Below, one piece after another: positions 48,401-60,000 of a stretch of 64,000 bases of DNA. Below the pieces are notes generated by a model. It had not been told where the DNA came from and ran no database searches. It saw only the letters and a program-made list of their open reading frames with translations. Position numbers and translations under genes: made by a program. The DNA is from Phoronis australis (lineage: Eukaryota > Phoronida > Phoronidae), in assembly GCA_002633005.1 (NCBI GenBank), contig NMRA01000011.1, positions 224,179 to 288,178 on the forward strand. The letters run 5' to 3'. The first letter of the stretch is position 1, and each line of letters begins with the position of its first letter.

Positions 48401-49133
48401 CGATATCCATGCGACCTATATTGTTATGTCCAACAAATTTAAAGACGCAACAAAGGAAAACAATGGAAGTGTCTCATAAGTGATAACCATGCGACGCGCT
48501 TACGCTCGTCGCATGGATCTCGCAAATTAAACAATTCCTTGCGACCTCCATACGATGTCATTTGGCATGGGTTGGCAAGTTTTCGAGGTTCCTACATAAC
48601 CAAAAGACAAAAACTTGGTCTCACGACCCCACTTAAAAATCACTGAGAAACTTTTATCCAAGTAAGCACGACGCATCAAAGTCTAGAAATAATTTACAGA
48701 AATTATCTCAGAAACTAGGAGTTGCGTGTGTATTTTCAGAGACTTTGGACTTATGCACAAGTGAGGTTTAATTATTTTTCAGAAATAGTTGTGTGGAGAG
48801 TAAGACAATATTTCCGACGTAAGTCTTAAGTCACTTTTCATAAAACAGAACCCATTATTTAATAGGGAGTGACGTCGCGTACGACTGAGACCTTCTAGGT
48901 AGAAAGCTTTAACCCATCCTTGACGAAACCTCTTTCCCTGAGGATTGTAGCATAGTTCCAATGAAATCTGTGCATGCGCTCATGTGGAACACATCCAAGG
49001 GACAATGTTAGACTATAAAAATACGTGGTGCTCCAGCTGCATATGTGCACAAAACTCAATTCAAGTGCATTACGAACTACTATCACATCAAATACCGTCA
49101 TGTCGCCCCGGGGCCTATATTTGGAGTTGTCTC
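45437..49133. other. Intergenic
   Basis: No supported gene over 3.7 kb. Minor structure: a 22-bp direct tandem pair at about 46089-46135 (GATATTGAAAGATATGCTTA), and a group of GTCGCA/TGCGAC words at about 48270-48550 that includes a perfect hairpin CCATGCGACG/CGTCGCATGG at 48487-48516. Short frames, such as 47586-47881, have no motif. Confidence 0.4.
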
Positions 49134-50437
49134 GTCCATCTGTTTTGAGCAGTAAGACATCTGTCCGTGATAACAGATGCGTGTCCAGTGTTAGCTAATC
49201 GAATTACGTGATGGAATGTAATAAAAGCGAGTGTGAGACTTGAGGTTAAGGCAAGCAAATCAATTGATTAATTTTTCGTTGAAATTGACGTTCACGTACC
49301 GTCCTGTAACTTTGCATCGCACATTTTGCACACTCCAATATCCCCGTCAACTGAATAAGCCAGTTCAGGTCCGTTTTGGGGGAAAGGTTTGATAAGTCTG
49401 CTCCAGACGTACGAAGAACTAATCCCCTGAACATCGATATATGAACGTTTTAACATAAATTCAAATGCTTAAACGTGTGCCAGGGATTTGCGAAAGAGTC
49501 CTACCAATATAAAGGGATCGTTTTGCATGCCTGGCATGGGACAAATGTATATCGAAAATGTGCCAATATGTCATTGTTTGTTAAAAGGACCATTAAAATA
49601 GTTCAAGGTCAACGGAGGCATTATTGAATTGCTCTTATTTGAGACAAACTACCGATAAAGTGAAATATGGCTCAGTATTTCAAGTCTATGAACGGTGTTT
49701 CTTTGACCCCCGTGTCAATACACCGTTCCACCTTTGACCAAAAACTTCGAAAACACGGGGGCTGGCACATGACCAAACGCTTTTGCATTTTCTACACTTT
49801 TTATTGCGAATCAATAAAAAGTTTTCTGATTCCGATTCGCATTTTGGTGCTTACAGCTTTTTTAACACCCACTGCTGAATTAGGGCACTGTGGCCGACTA
49901 TATAAGTTTCCGAGGGAGTTTCACAACGTTTTTTTTTTCTGAAAGACCCCTTAGAGGCTTTTCGTTGCCGTAAAATTCCTTTTGAAAAAATAGCGTCTCC
50001 GAATGAACACCGGAAGTCCCCGCTAGGCAAGTATTTCAGACCTCTTACACAGCACCATCTTGAGGAGTGCTACTGCAATATTGGTGTCTCCGGGCGCCAA
50101 TTCAAGCACCTCAGTGTCGGTCTGTGAGACGGAAAAAAGATACAACGTAGGCTCGTTATCGGTCTCCTCTAGCCTTGGTGCAAACCTGTACAGTCAAGTG
50201 ACCTAATTATCGGACGTTTTGGCACATTTTGCATTATATTTAATTGAAAATACTACGGATTGTTGTAAATTCTTTGCTGAAATAAAGATTTACCTTCACG
50301 GAATTGTTCTGTTACTATATCTTGTCACTGAAAGCCACATTTATGTTCCGACTGATCTTCAAAAAACACAATAACCAAACCTTCGGAGAACCTAAATATC
50401 GGACACCATGTTTCTCCATACGCCACACCGCGGAAAA
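49134..50437. repeat. 1.3-kb direct duplicate, copy 1
   Basis: Starting at GTCCATCTGTTTTGAGCAGT, this matches 50439 onward at an offset of 1305 bp until about 50160. There the copies part, copy 1 lacking about 120 bp (the THAP relic), and soon become unrelated. Scattered substitutions and indels distinguish them. The single N at 50438 separates the copies, so this is probably two haplotypes joined end to end. Confidence 0.85.
49300..49426 (-). pseudogene. Candidate BED-finger-like exon (copy 1)
   Basis: On the minus strand a 127-nt interval is bounded by an AG acceptor (TCAG before GGGATTAG) and a GTACGTGA donor. One frame reads SSYVWSRLIKPFPQNG then DGDIGVCKMCDAKLQD. This resembles the start of a BED zinc finger (V/W, then C-x2-C), as in hAT-type transposases. 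The second Cys is Tyr in the other copy (50605-50731), and no following H..H exon was found. A weak, probably decayed transposon exon. Confidence 0.3.
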
Positions 50438-50438
50438 N
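50438..50438. other. Single-N join
   Basis: Lies between ...CCGCGGAAAA and GTCCATCTG, the latter repeating 49134. Confidence 0.95.
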
Positions 50439-51482
50439 GTCCATCTGTTTTGAGCAGTAAGACATCTGTCCGTGATAACAGATGCGTGTCTAGTGTTAGC
50501 TAATCGAATTACGTGATGGAATGTAATAAAAGCGAGTGTGAGACTTGAGGTTAAGGCAAGCAAATCAATTGATTAATTTTTCGTTGAAATTGACGTTCAC
50601 GTACCGTCTTGTAACTTTGCATCGTACATTTTGCACACTCCAATATCCCCGTCAACTGAATAAGCCAGTTCAAGTCCGTTTTGGGGGAAAGGTTTGATAA
50701 CTCTGCTCCAGACGTACGTAGAACTGGTCCCCTGGACATCAATATATGAACGTTTTAACATAAATTCAAATGCTTAAACGTGTGCCAGAGATTTGCGAAA
50801 GAGTCCTACCAATATAAAGGTATCCTTTTGGCATGCCTAGCATGGGACAAATGTATATCGAAAATGTGCCAATATGTCATTATTTCCTGAAAAGGCCATT
50901 AAAGTAGTTCAAGGTCAACGGAAGCATCATTGAATTGCTCTTATTGGAGACAAACTACCGACAAAGTGATATATGGCTCAGTATTTCAAGTCTATGAACG
51001 GTGTTTCTTTGACTCCCCGTGTCAGTAAAGGCTGCACCGTTCCACCTTTGACCAAAAACTTCGAAAACACGGGGGCTGGCACATGACCAAACGCTTTTGC
51101 ATTTTCCACGATTTTTATTGCGAATCAATAAAAAATTTTCTGATTTCGATTCACATTTTGGTGCTTACAGCTTTTTTAACGCCCACTGCTGAATTAGGGC
51201 ACTGTGGTCGGCTATATAAGTTTCAGAGAGAGTTTCACAACGTTTTTTCCTGAAAGACCCCTTGAAGGCTTTTTGTTGCTGTAAAATTCCTTTTGAAAAT
51301 ATAGTGTCTCCGAATGAGCACCGGAAGTCCCCGCAAGGCAAGTATTGCAGACCTCTTACACAGCACCATCTTGAGGAGTGCTACTGCAATATTGGTGTCT
51401 CCGGGCGCCAACTTAAGCACCTCAGTGTCGGTCTTTGAGAGAAAAAAGATACAACATAGGCTCGTTATCGGTCTGTGGGCTA
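50439..51482. repeat. 1.3-kb direct duplicate, copy 2
   Basis: Counterpart of 49134-50190. It continues without a break into the ~2-kb THAP-bearing repeat, which copy 1 largely lacks. Confidence 0.85.
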
Positions 51483-51484
51483 AA

Positions 51485-51660
51485 ATGCCACGTTACGTGG
51501 TGTACGGGTGCAGCACTGTAAGCGGCAATAGAATAGATTTGTGTCCACGATAAGAACTGGCGACAAAATTCCCGATTATCAAGATCTGTTCTAGCCTTGG
51601 TGCAAACCTGTATACTAAATCTACCTAAATGTACAGCTTTGCGCCGATGTGGGTAAAAAA
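51485..51660 (+). pseudogene. THAP-domain relic, copy B
   Basis: ATG at 51485 opens MPRYVVYGCSTVSGN, a THAP start with the first zinc Cys lost, and stops after LCPR. KFPIIKICSSLGANLYTKS in another frame matches the domain end seen in copy A, with the usual HF pair missing here too. Compared with copy A, the F.FP..P...W centre is deleted. Confidence 0.5.
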
Positions 51661-52809
51661 ATGACCAATTGAAATCTGACACAAAATTTGTGTCGTTAAT
51701 AGCTACATCGCTCTTCTTTAAGGAAAGTGAATTGTTTACCAGTGTCGTCGTCCTGCCGTTCACCTGCTGCTATAATCGTGGTGCGCTCTTTAAGGTCGGC
51801 TTTCGGCGCCTTCACCTATTGGTCAGTTTCTGTTCCCCCGATTCTTCACTTCCACGAGGTTGCGTACATGTCACAACAAATTATCGGAACTGGTTTCATT
51901 TCGTTACAAGTTCTTTTGTATTTTAATACCAGCAAACCGAATTTCAGAACAAATTTTGCTGCTGCGAAGCTGTCATCATCTCCCGAGAGATTGTAGCAAA
52001 TTTTAGGACGTAGCGCGTGCGCATATCACGAGCGTACTGTTTTCAAAATGACGACAGACTTTCCTTTGTTACAAAAGGTGGAGATTTATGCAATAAAGTG
52101 ACATTTATTAAATTGATTTCCCCTTAAACGGCAGCAACGGGCAAAGTGAGTGTCGGTTGACTTCCAGATTTTACATGCATTCCAGCTGGTCGTCTCTGCA
52201 TGGTGATATAAGTTTCACGACGAGGTGACGAGTAGAACTACCAAGGTGTATGAAATTTCGGGGTCTAACGGAGTTTAACACACAGTGGTACCTAGCTGAC
52301 GATAGTTTTCATACAACTAGCTGGCTGGCTACAAGACCTGTAGTGCGCATTTCGACGTTTCGTGTTACTCTTTCGGACAGTATCCGGAATCCGGCCCAAA
52401 TCGGAATACTCTGATTTGGGCCGTTGCCAAATCGGATTTCCGATACCCCCGAGCTGCCCCTATCGGGATATATTTTATGATTGAATTTGAAAGATAAAGC
52501 TGAATACAAATCTTAATAATTCGGCGAGCAATCGAGATTTCGCTTCATATTCTCACAACGTCGTGTTGCTCTTAAATTTTCAATCTTTGTGCAAGACAGA
52601 CCGAGTCTATATTCAAAATGGCAGCAACTACGGGTTCCAGGATTTCAGGGCGAATAATTTTGAAAATTTTGTTTCTAAAATAAAATTTTCGATGAATTTG
52701 AATATTGCTTTACACGAAGAGATAAAGCTAATGTTACGTTTCCACGCATTCTGCACCAAATTAAACGGTCTATTGTCTCAGATTCCAATGTGGGGTACAC
52801 TCTCGACAG

Positions 52810-52947
52810 TCACACGTTCCTTACGCAGTTACTCGCTTGAATCAAAAAGTGTGCTCATTTACGCTCTGAAATGGTGTCCAGTACGTTCTGCTAACGTTCC
52901 AGCACGTAGAGTTACTGCTTAGCGAGTAACTGCGTAAGGAACGGGTG
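52810..52947. mobile_element. 138-bp MITE with 26-bp inverted termini, filled site
   Basis: The termini CACACGTTCCTTACGCAGTT (left) and AACTGCGTAAGGAACGGGTG (right) are inverted copies with one mismatch over about 26 bp. CGACAG is duplicated at 52804-52809 and 52948-52953. The uninterrupted target, CTCGACAGCGGCCC, is present in the other repeat copy at about 19814-19827, which proves insertion. Superfamily not assigned. Confidence 0.85.
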
Positions 52948-53564
52948 CGACAGCGGCCCGTATCGGAATCACGCAGTGTTCACACCTTCGGCTTCAAAAA
53001 GATATGAATTCAAAGTTCCTAACATCACAATATGTGTATCAGTCAGTCTACACTTCATAATAAACATTATAAAATTGCCTGAAAAAAAATTTGGACGAAT
53101 CGTTTTGTTTTTTCGACTGTTTAGGCGGTCCAGTCATCCGCCCGCGGTTGATTTCCATACGGGCCCGTACTTGTATGTGTGCTTAATAATTAAATAAGTT
53201 TTAAAGGTAATGATTTTGATCAATTTAAATATTAATCAACGTAAAATGAACAATTAAGTTTTGTTTCGTTGATTTTTCACGTATTTTACACTAAATTAAA
53301 CGACCAGTCCTCGCCGATTCTAATACGATGGAGACACGATTAAAGCCAAATTCTTTGTGTTGATGATATCATAGGCTTCGATTGGTGCGAGCGCCATCTC
53401 AAGTTTTTTGGCGCTAAATGGTGTTCGTGATGGGGATGCTGTATTGTAAAAGGCCTACTTAATTAACGACTGGGGTATGCTATTGCACAGTATGTTGATA
53501 TTTTTCATTAATACATGTATTCTAGATATGAATATAGTCATTTTGACACCATGGTAAGCCTTTA

Positions 53565-55095
53565 TATGTTTTCAGTTGAAACGCATATGCTGTACTACTG
53601 TGTCTCGTTTTTCTCCTTATTCGTCGTTGAATCAATCAGATTTCTTATTGAATCTTGGTTTTGCACCACACGCCTGATATTTTGCAAAAAATGTCTTTCT
53701 GATGAGTACGTGAACATGGCTGTAACATTTTGATTCACTGCTTCTTCAATGGGCCACTATAAACACTCATTAGGGGGCTAAGTATACAGGTCACGGACAC
53801 ATTCACAGACGTGCTTACGAAATATCAAATAAGAGAGAGAAACGCTTCCAATTAAATTAGTTCAGGTGTCAAAAAACTCACGATTCGCTCGTTCTGGCTC
53901 GCGTTTCATGAAAAATTACAAAAGACTTGCGACTTAAGACCAAAAATTTGTCTAAATTAAGACAAAAAATGGGGCTATGTTACGACTGAATACGTCAAAA
54001 TTAAAAAAAATCATACGTTTCGTGAACACAAAGTCGGATTTTGGTCTTCGGTCCTAGATTAGACGGAAATTAAGTCGGCTTTTGACATAGGTGAGCATAC
54101 AAACTGTTGCGAATTCAAACATCTAACCGAGGCGGTGTTTGAAATACGGTTTCAAGAATGATCTTGGCCTGGAAACGCTAAGTGGGAATTTATTTACAAC
54201 ACGTTGGATACACTTAGGATCTCGTGCGAAGACCTTGATACTAAATTGAAGATATCACTTCACATTGTCTCTGATACTCTCCGCCGCTTTGCTGGTTCTC
54301 GAATCCAAAGCAGACGACCTTCAACTTGACTGTTTAGGGACTTTCGACTTTGAAAAGTAACAAAGAAATTTGTTTCAGTCTTTCACGGAATATCGTGAAA
54401 CAATGAGAAGAACAGAGCTGATGAAAACGTGAACTGCATTGCATCAGCACCTTGTGTCTTGCACTGCCAAGCACGATGGCAAAACCCCTATTGTGGAACA
54501 CAAGCTCTGTAACTGCAGAATCTTGCCACTTCGATCGTGTTTCGGATGATTTAAAAATTTAGTTTTCATTACTGTGTATTTGTTCTGGAAACACGGCTAA
54601 AATTCGGTTTCCTTCAGTTTTTGGTTCGAGATTTTTTTCTTTTCTTGTTAATGCGGTGTTATCAACTAAGAAAACAATCTTGTAGCATGGTTTTCTCCAT
54701 ATTTGGTTTAATAAAGGGGGGAGGCTGTAAAGAGAAATGTTGATTCATTTTTCTCGATTGACAAAAGAATTCGGGACTACCGTTAGAAAAGACGACCGAG
54801 TCCCATTAAGTTAGCTTAGTTCCTTGCTATTCTTGTCAGTAGCAATAATTTACCAGATCACAAAATTTATCATTAATGTCTAGAACACGCAGGGATTGAA
54901 GTAGCTGAATAAGACACTCCAGAATCCTAGCAGGTCCGTTCAGACACTGCTTATATTTGCGTAATTTATTTTTTCGTCAGTAAGAAAATAAATTGTTGTT
55001 TCCAAGAACACACAGGAACTAAACTCCCATTAAGAAAATTCTCCCAACGGGTATGGTCTGGCAAGACGTGAGGGTGCGAAACTTTTTGATTGCAA
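53565..55095. other. Intergenic between the repeat and the polycystin 3' end
   Basis: No supported gene. AT-rich, with isolated AATAAA-like words on both strands. Confidence 0.4.
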
Positions 55096-55101
55096 TTTAT
55101 T
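55096..55101 (-). promoter_or_regulatory. Candidate polyadenylation signal of the polycystin gene
   Basis: Minus-strand AATAAA about 525 bp after the stop codon. Which signal is used is unknown. Confidence 0.3.
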
Positions 55102-55390
55102 CATTACCGCTTTTATGACAGTAAACTAGGCAAGCAATAAAGACAGGTAAATATCACATTAACTTCAATCGCTTAAAACGAAGTAAATATCAATTAGAAC
55201 GCAAAGTTGTCATTGTTTTACACTTGTCATAGAGCAGTACAACACCTCTGTATTATGAGTCAATCCAGCCCATTAATCTACATAGTTCATGTTCAATAGT
55301 CCGCAATAATGTCGAATCCATGACAAAACCCTATCACTCCGCGACAGAAATGTCATAAATCCCCGTCATAGATTTCTTGAAACACCATGC

Positions 55391-55609
55391 ATGCGCGCAC
55401 CCATTTGGCGAAGTGGGCAAAAAGTTCCGCCTCAGTGAAACAAAAACTCCGAAAAGTAGAAAAAAGATACAAAAGCCCACTGAAAAGAGAGGATATACCA
55501 AAATTCGGCGAATGCACAATTCATAGCTCTGAACGTACCCCGTGAATCTTAGTAACAGGTCCACATTCTCAAAAATTCGAAAACCCATTTTTAGGCTGGG
55601 TGCGCGCAT
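55391..55609. mobile_element. GCGCGCACCC-type MITE in the polycystin 3' UTR
   Basis: Complete, 219 bp. Ends ATGCGCGCACCC and GGGTGCGCGCAT are perfect 12-bp inverted repeats. Interior words are shared with 32002-32226. It begins only 15 bp past the polycystin stop codon, so the transcript should contain it. No target duplication is evident. Confidence 0.75.
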
Positions 55610-55624
55610 GAGCACAAACCCTCA

Positions 55625-57087
55625 TCAGGACTTGTTCGCCTTAACTGATTTTGCACCGGTTAAATAATGGTCTCTCAATATCATTTTTAAAGCCTGCTTT
55701 GCGAAAGCATCATTTTTACTCACGCCATGAAATAAAGTATCGTATTTGTCTTGTTCGAAGTACACTTTGCTTATACTCTGCAAAAGTCTCTCCACCTTGA
55801 AAGGAAAGTTATCAACTTGCCCTTGAATAAAACTGGGAGAGTCAGTGTCTTGTACTACATCATCCGTTTCTGGGAGATGCTTCTTCGGGTCGGAATTCCA
55901 AAGCCCTGTCCAAGACTTGAAGTTGGTGACCAAGAAGTCTACCATTTCGTAGTCGTTCGACTGTTTGCTGAGATCGCTTTTCACGGCTGTGAAGCTTTCC
56001 ATGAGAATCGACAACAGCATGTTAACCAGAACCATCACAACTGTTACCATGTAAATAAAGAAAAATACAACGGCAACATCACTCGTCTGCCGCAACTCGT
56101 AGAACTGGAACTTGCCGAGAATGATGACAATGCAGGTCTCGAAACACCTCGGAATCGTAGAGTAGTCAAGAAGACTCGCTCCCAAAAGGAAATAGAACAA
56201 CTGAAGAAAAGCCATGAAAATAATCGTAAACATAATCATGAACAGAAGTAGTGATTTAGAAGCGAGAGAAAGGGTGGATCCTAGGATTGACATCCTTTTG
56301 TTGAACCGAAACAACTTAAGAAATTTGACCGTTGATAAAAAGACCAAAAAGCCAATGAAATAGGTTAATAATTCATTCCAAGTGCCAATATACTGAAACT
56401 TCATGTAGGCATTTCCTCGAGTTTCTTTAAACCTTGTTGTGAGGTTGTCGGCGACAACAAGGCGATAAATGTAGATGCCTATAGAAATAATGGAAAAAAC
56501 AACAATCATCATTTCAACCCAGTTCCAGAAATACGAAAAATATGATTTTTTCTGTCTCATAACATTACGGATCTCCTTCACCATAAAGAAAAGAACGAAA
56601 ACCACAAATGATACCTCACAGACAATCTGGAAGAGCATGGCAGATCCTACGTAGTTCAAAAGTCGGACCGGTTCAAACCTGTACGACGTCAAAACCCCAC
56701 CAGAATGTGGAAACTCTGCTAGCAACGTAGCAACACCAAAAAGGTTTACATAAGCATTGTACACAGTAAATTCTACAAACACAGCACGCGTTCGCCGGTC
56801 TATCCAGGCTTCTTTCTCGAGACGTTCGATTTTTTGCTGCAGCAAGGATTCGCTTCCTGTCAGTCGCACTATGTAACCTCCGCCACTGTAAAAACTTAGT
56901 TCGCCCGCGTACGTGTATCCGTCCAGGTCGCCTGCGGTGTGGTAAACGTATTCGGCGTTGTCGGTCTCATTGCTCGACGCCGGAGACCAGCCACGTCTGA
57001 ATGTCCCCATCTCTTCTATGTCCGAAGAGTATGTTGGTTTGCAGTTGTTTATGAAGGATGCTACCGCACCAGACATTCTGCAGTTTT
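55625..57087 (-). CDS. Polycystin-1-like, last exon (TOP domain end, S2-S6, tail)
   Basis: 1463 nt including the TGA stop. The acceptor CTTTTCAG precedes AAAACTGCAG and completes a Glu codon with the previous exon's G, then N-C-R. It encodes 487 residues: most of the TOP domain and all channel-like TM segments. Having all of this in one exon is notable for the family. The plus-strand frame at 55751-56251 is its antisense shadow. Confidence 0.93.
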
Positions 57088-60000
57088 CTGAAAAGATCGA
57101 GTTCCTTACATTTTAAGCGAAAGCATCATGTTCTAACACCTATCAACTTTTATACAAACACGCCTTTCTAGAGATCTGAACGTTCAAGTTACTAGATTTT
57201 AGCGGTTGGCATCAAGTACAATGCACGACAAATTATTTACCTTCACGTATCCTTAGCTGTCGAATTGTCGCGTGACCCATAATTCTGGAGACCCTATCAT
57301 CAAAGTAACCTCTGTGAAATAACGGCTGGCCTCCGTTGTACCACGTTGAAGCACGGACACCGGGTATAAAAACTTCCTTCAGCCATTTATAAAAGGAATC
57401 AGTTTTGATAATCTGAAATAGCAAGTCAGAATGCACGTGTACCTTTAGATTTAGAAGACATACATGGGTAACATGATATTCAGTAATTTTAGAAAAAAAT
57501 AATACCAGGCGGTCTGGTACACGTGCTCCGGTGTGCACATTGCAATGATCTCCGGAACCATTTTTATGCTTTATTACTATTTCGATAACGCTGAGGTGAG
57601 TAGCTAGAGACCTGACTCAAGGGTCTAGCAATGTGCTCTAGAGGGACTAGAACTCACAACCTTCAGTAAAGGAAGCGGGCATCTATCCCATTAGACCACC
57701 CCCACCGCCTCCTCTAATGCACCAATCAGGAGACAGTAGTGCCCACACGTATTGGCTGCCAATTGACTTACTTGGATTATACAAGAATAACCAACTGTCC
57801 TGTTTACGGGAATTTCACAAAATTAATAATAACAGCCCAAATTACAGAAATCCACCGTTTAATAACGCCGCTTAAAAATCCACGAAAGACAATCGTCTTC
57901 AATGCATGTCCTTTGTGCGTGAAACCTTACTCCATGTCGTCTGCATGTTAGTTGATTGGGACCTTCAGCGTGGTTTCCGCAGTCAAGTGCGGTGTTTACA
58001 TTCTGACATAGTTTGCAGGTTTGTAAATATCCTGGTCAAAGCTGCGTTCCGTAGACCCAAGAAACTTGCGAAAACTAAGATCAGCAAGACGTACATGTAG
58101 GGAGATAACGTCATGAATTTAATGCGCGCCCCCAGGGGGGCTCGGCGGGATCGAACGAGCCCCCCTCCCCCCATTAAGCGAAGTGGGCAAAAAGGTCAGC
58201 CCATGAGAAACAAAAATCCGACAAAATGAGACAAAAGTCCACTAACCAAGCACAAACGCGCAATTCACAGTGGTGTCTCCGTTTATTTTTTAAGTCCGCC
58301 CGCTTTTTTATTACCAAAAGGCTCACAACGTCAGGAATTCGACCCCCCCCCCATATTGAAGGCTGGGTGCGCGCATGAATTACAACCTAAGCATGTGCGA
58401 GTGTCCTAATCTACAGAACGCAGCCAAGCAGTGATCGTCAAACATACGAAATTGTTGGTAACTATTGCTAATAAATAATACTACGTTGCTATAGATAGAT
58501 AACATCGTTGGTCAGTAGATATTTAAAAGAAATCGCGTGAATAAAGAAAAAACAGGTACTTAAGAGTCAAAAGATGTTTACCGTACTTTGACCTTCAAAA
58601 GGTATAATTTCCTGAAGTCACATTTGCAAGTTTGAATGTGTGCAGTGGCAGAAAGCTGTTTCGTGTTTTCGTTACTTATTTCGTCTACTTGTTAGGAAAA
58701 CATTTCTCCTTTTCCGAAGAATCGTAGTTCGAAAATTCAAAGATTAGTTGATCGGATGTTGGTAAACGAGGATATCAAACCAAATGATTTCAGGGTAAAA
58801 GAACTTTTGTACCACGGAACATCCCAGTGTCTTTTGATTGAATTTTGATAGTTCTCCATCATTCGTTTTATGTATTTAGGTTACGATATTATCGACAGAT
58901 CATTATGATTTATTGTGCAGTGAATGTGTTATGCACAGCTGTTATTGATACAATTAGAGTAAGATTTTGTAAACCTTGTACGTTACCTTCTTAAATTGGG
59001 CATTCGGATTGTTTGGAGGGCTAACGAAGAACTTTTCCAGGCCTTCTTTCATTTTGTATGCATTTGGGTCCCTGTTACTATGGCTAACAACGATGAGTAA
59101 CCATAGGAATATGACGTAGAAAATTATCTCTCTCAGAATATCGAACATCTTGATTTCTTTCAATCTCTTCTCTCTTGCTGCCTCGAGGACTGAAGGCTCT
59201 GGCGGTTTATAGGCGATCTTGCGTGGTTTGGCTGCTCCGTAGGCTAAACAAAAAGATGGTCAATCGTTACCATGGTTCTGCAATACTATACTCCAAAATA
59301 GTTAAAGATGACACAACCGCGACTTAAGTAGGCTTGGGTATATTTCCCAACACAGAAGTTGACAGAACTAGAGGTTTTCGTACGATGGGAGTGAGAAATG
59401 AAAACGAAACCGAGAATTTCACTATAAACCATGGTTTCTGACGTCCCTTTGCATGCAAAACCTGGTATCTAATATTCGAACTCGACCCTCTCTACTTTGG
59501 TACGAACTCAAAATAAATGTCTATGGTTGTGGGTTCGAGTACATCATGTTTACGAAGAAATTCCAAGTCTACGTTTGCACGTGATTAACCATATGTATAA
59601 GTTGCTAACTCGAGTCAAGACAAATTTTCTGGACTCGAAAATAAATCTAAAATGCCGGAGTTGTGAAGTGCGGACTAGGATTAGGCATTAACCCACGTAA
59701 AGCATACACATATACATTTGAAAAGTATAATGTAACTCAAAGAAGAAAATATCAAAATTGATTTGCAGTTCATGATGTAGTTAGGAGAATAGATCCCGAG
59801 TACACGCAAGAATTTCGCAAGGACGGCTAATGCGATTACGTACTTTGTAAAACATGTTGGTATCCTGTGAAGTCACGCGTGATCTTGTTTCGCGTGTAGG
59901 GTACGCACGTCCGGTCATCCGTAACATAATCAAATTAGGAGACAAAATGCAAGTTTTACAGACCAATGAGAGGACCTAGAATGTCACAAGTACACTGTAG

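Larger units (their letters stand above)
51455..53564. repeat. ~2-kb dispersed repeat, copy B (THAP-bearing)
   Basis: Colinear with 18373-20409 in the same orientation, but 33 kb away and clearly diverged, so this is a real old repeat rather than an assembly duplicate. It differs by one clean 138-bp insertion (52810-52947). It ends at about ATGGTAAGCCTTTATA. Only a THAP relic is recognisable as former coding sequence. Confidence 0.65.
57413..58986 (-). other. Intron between exons 6 and 7, with a SINE head and a MITE
   Basis: 1574 bp. Contains a tRNA-like segment (57635-57712) and a complete GCGCGCACCC-type MITE (58122-58376), both listed separately. Otherwise unremarkable. Confidence 0.85.

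Noticed and set aside
55751-56251. 166-codon plus-strand frame
   Set aside because: Lies antisense to the strongly supported last exon of the polycystin-1-like gene; its openness reflects that exon's codon composition.
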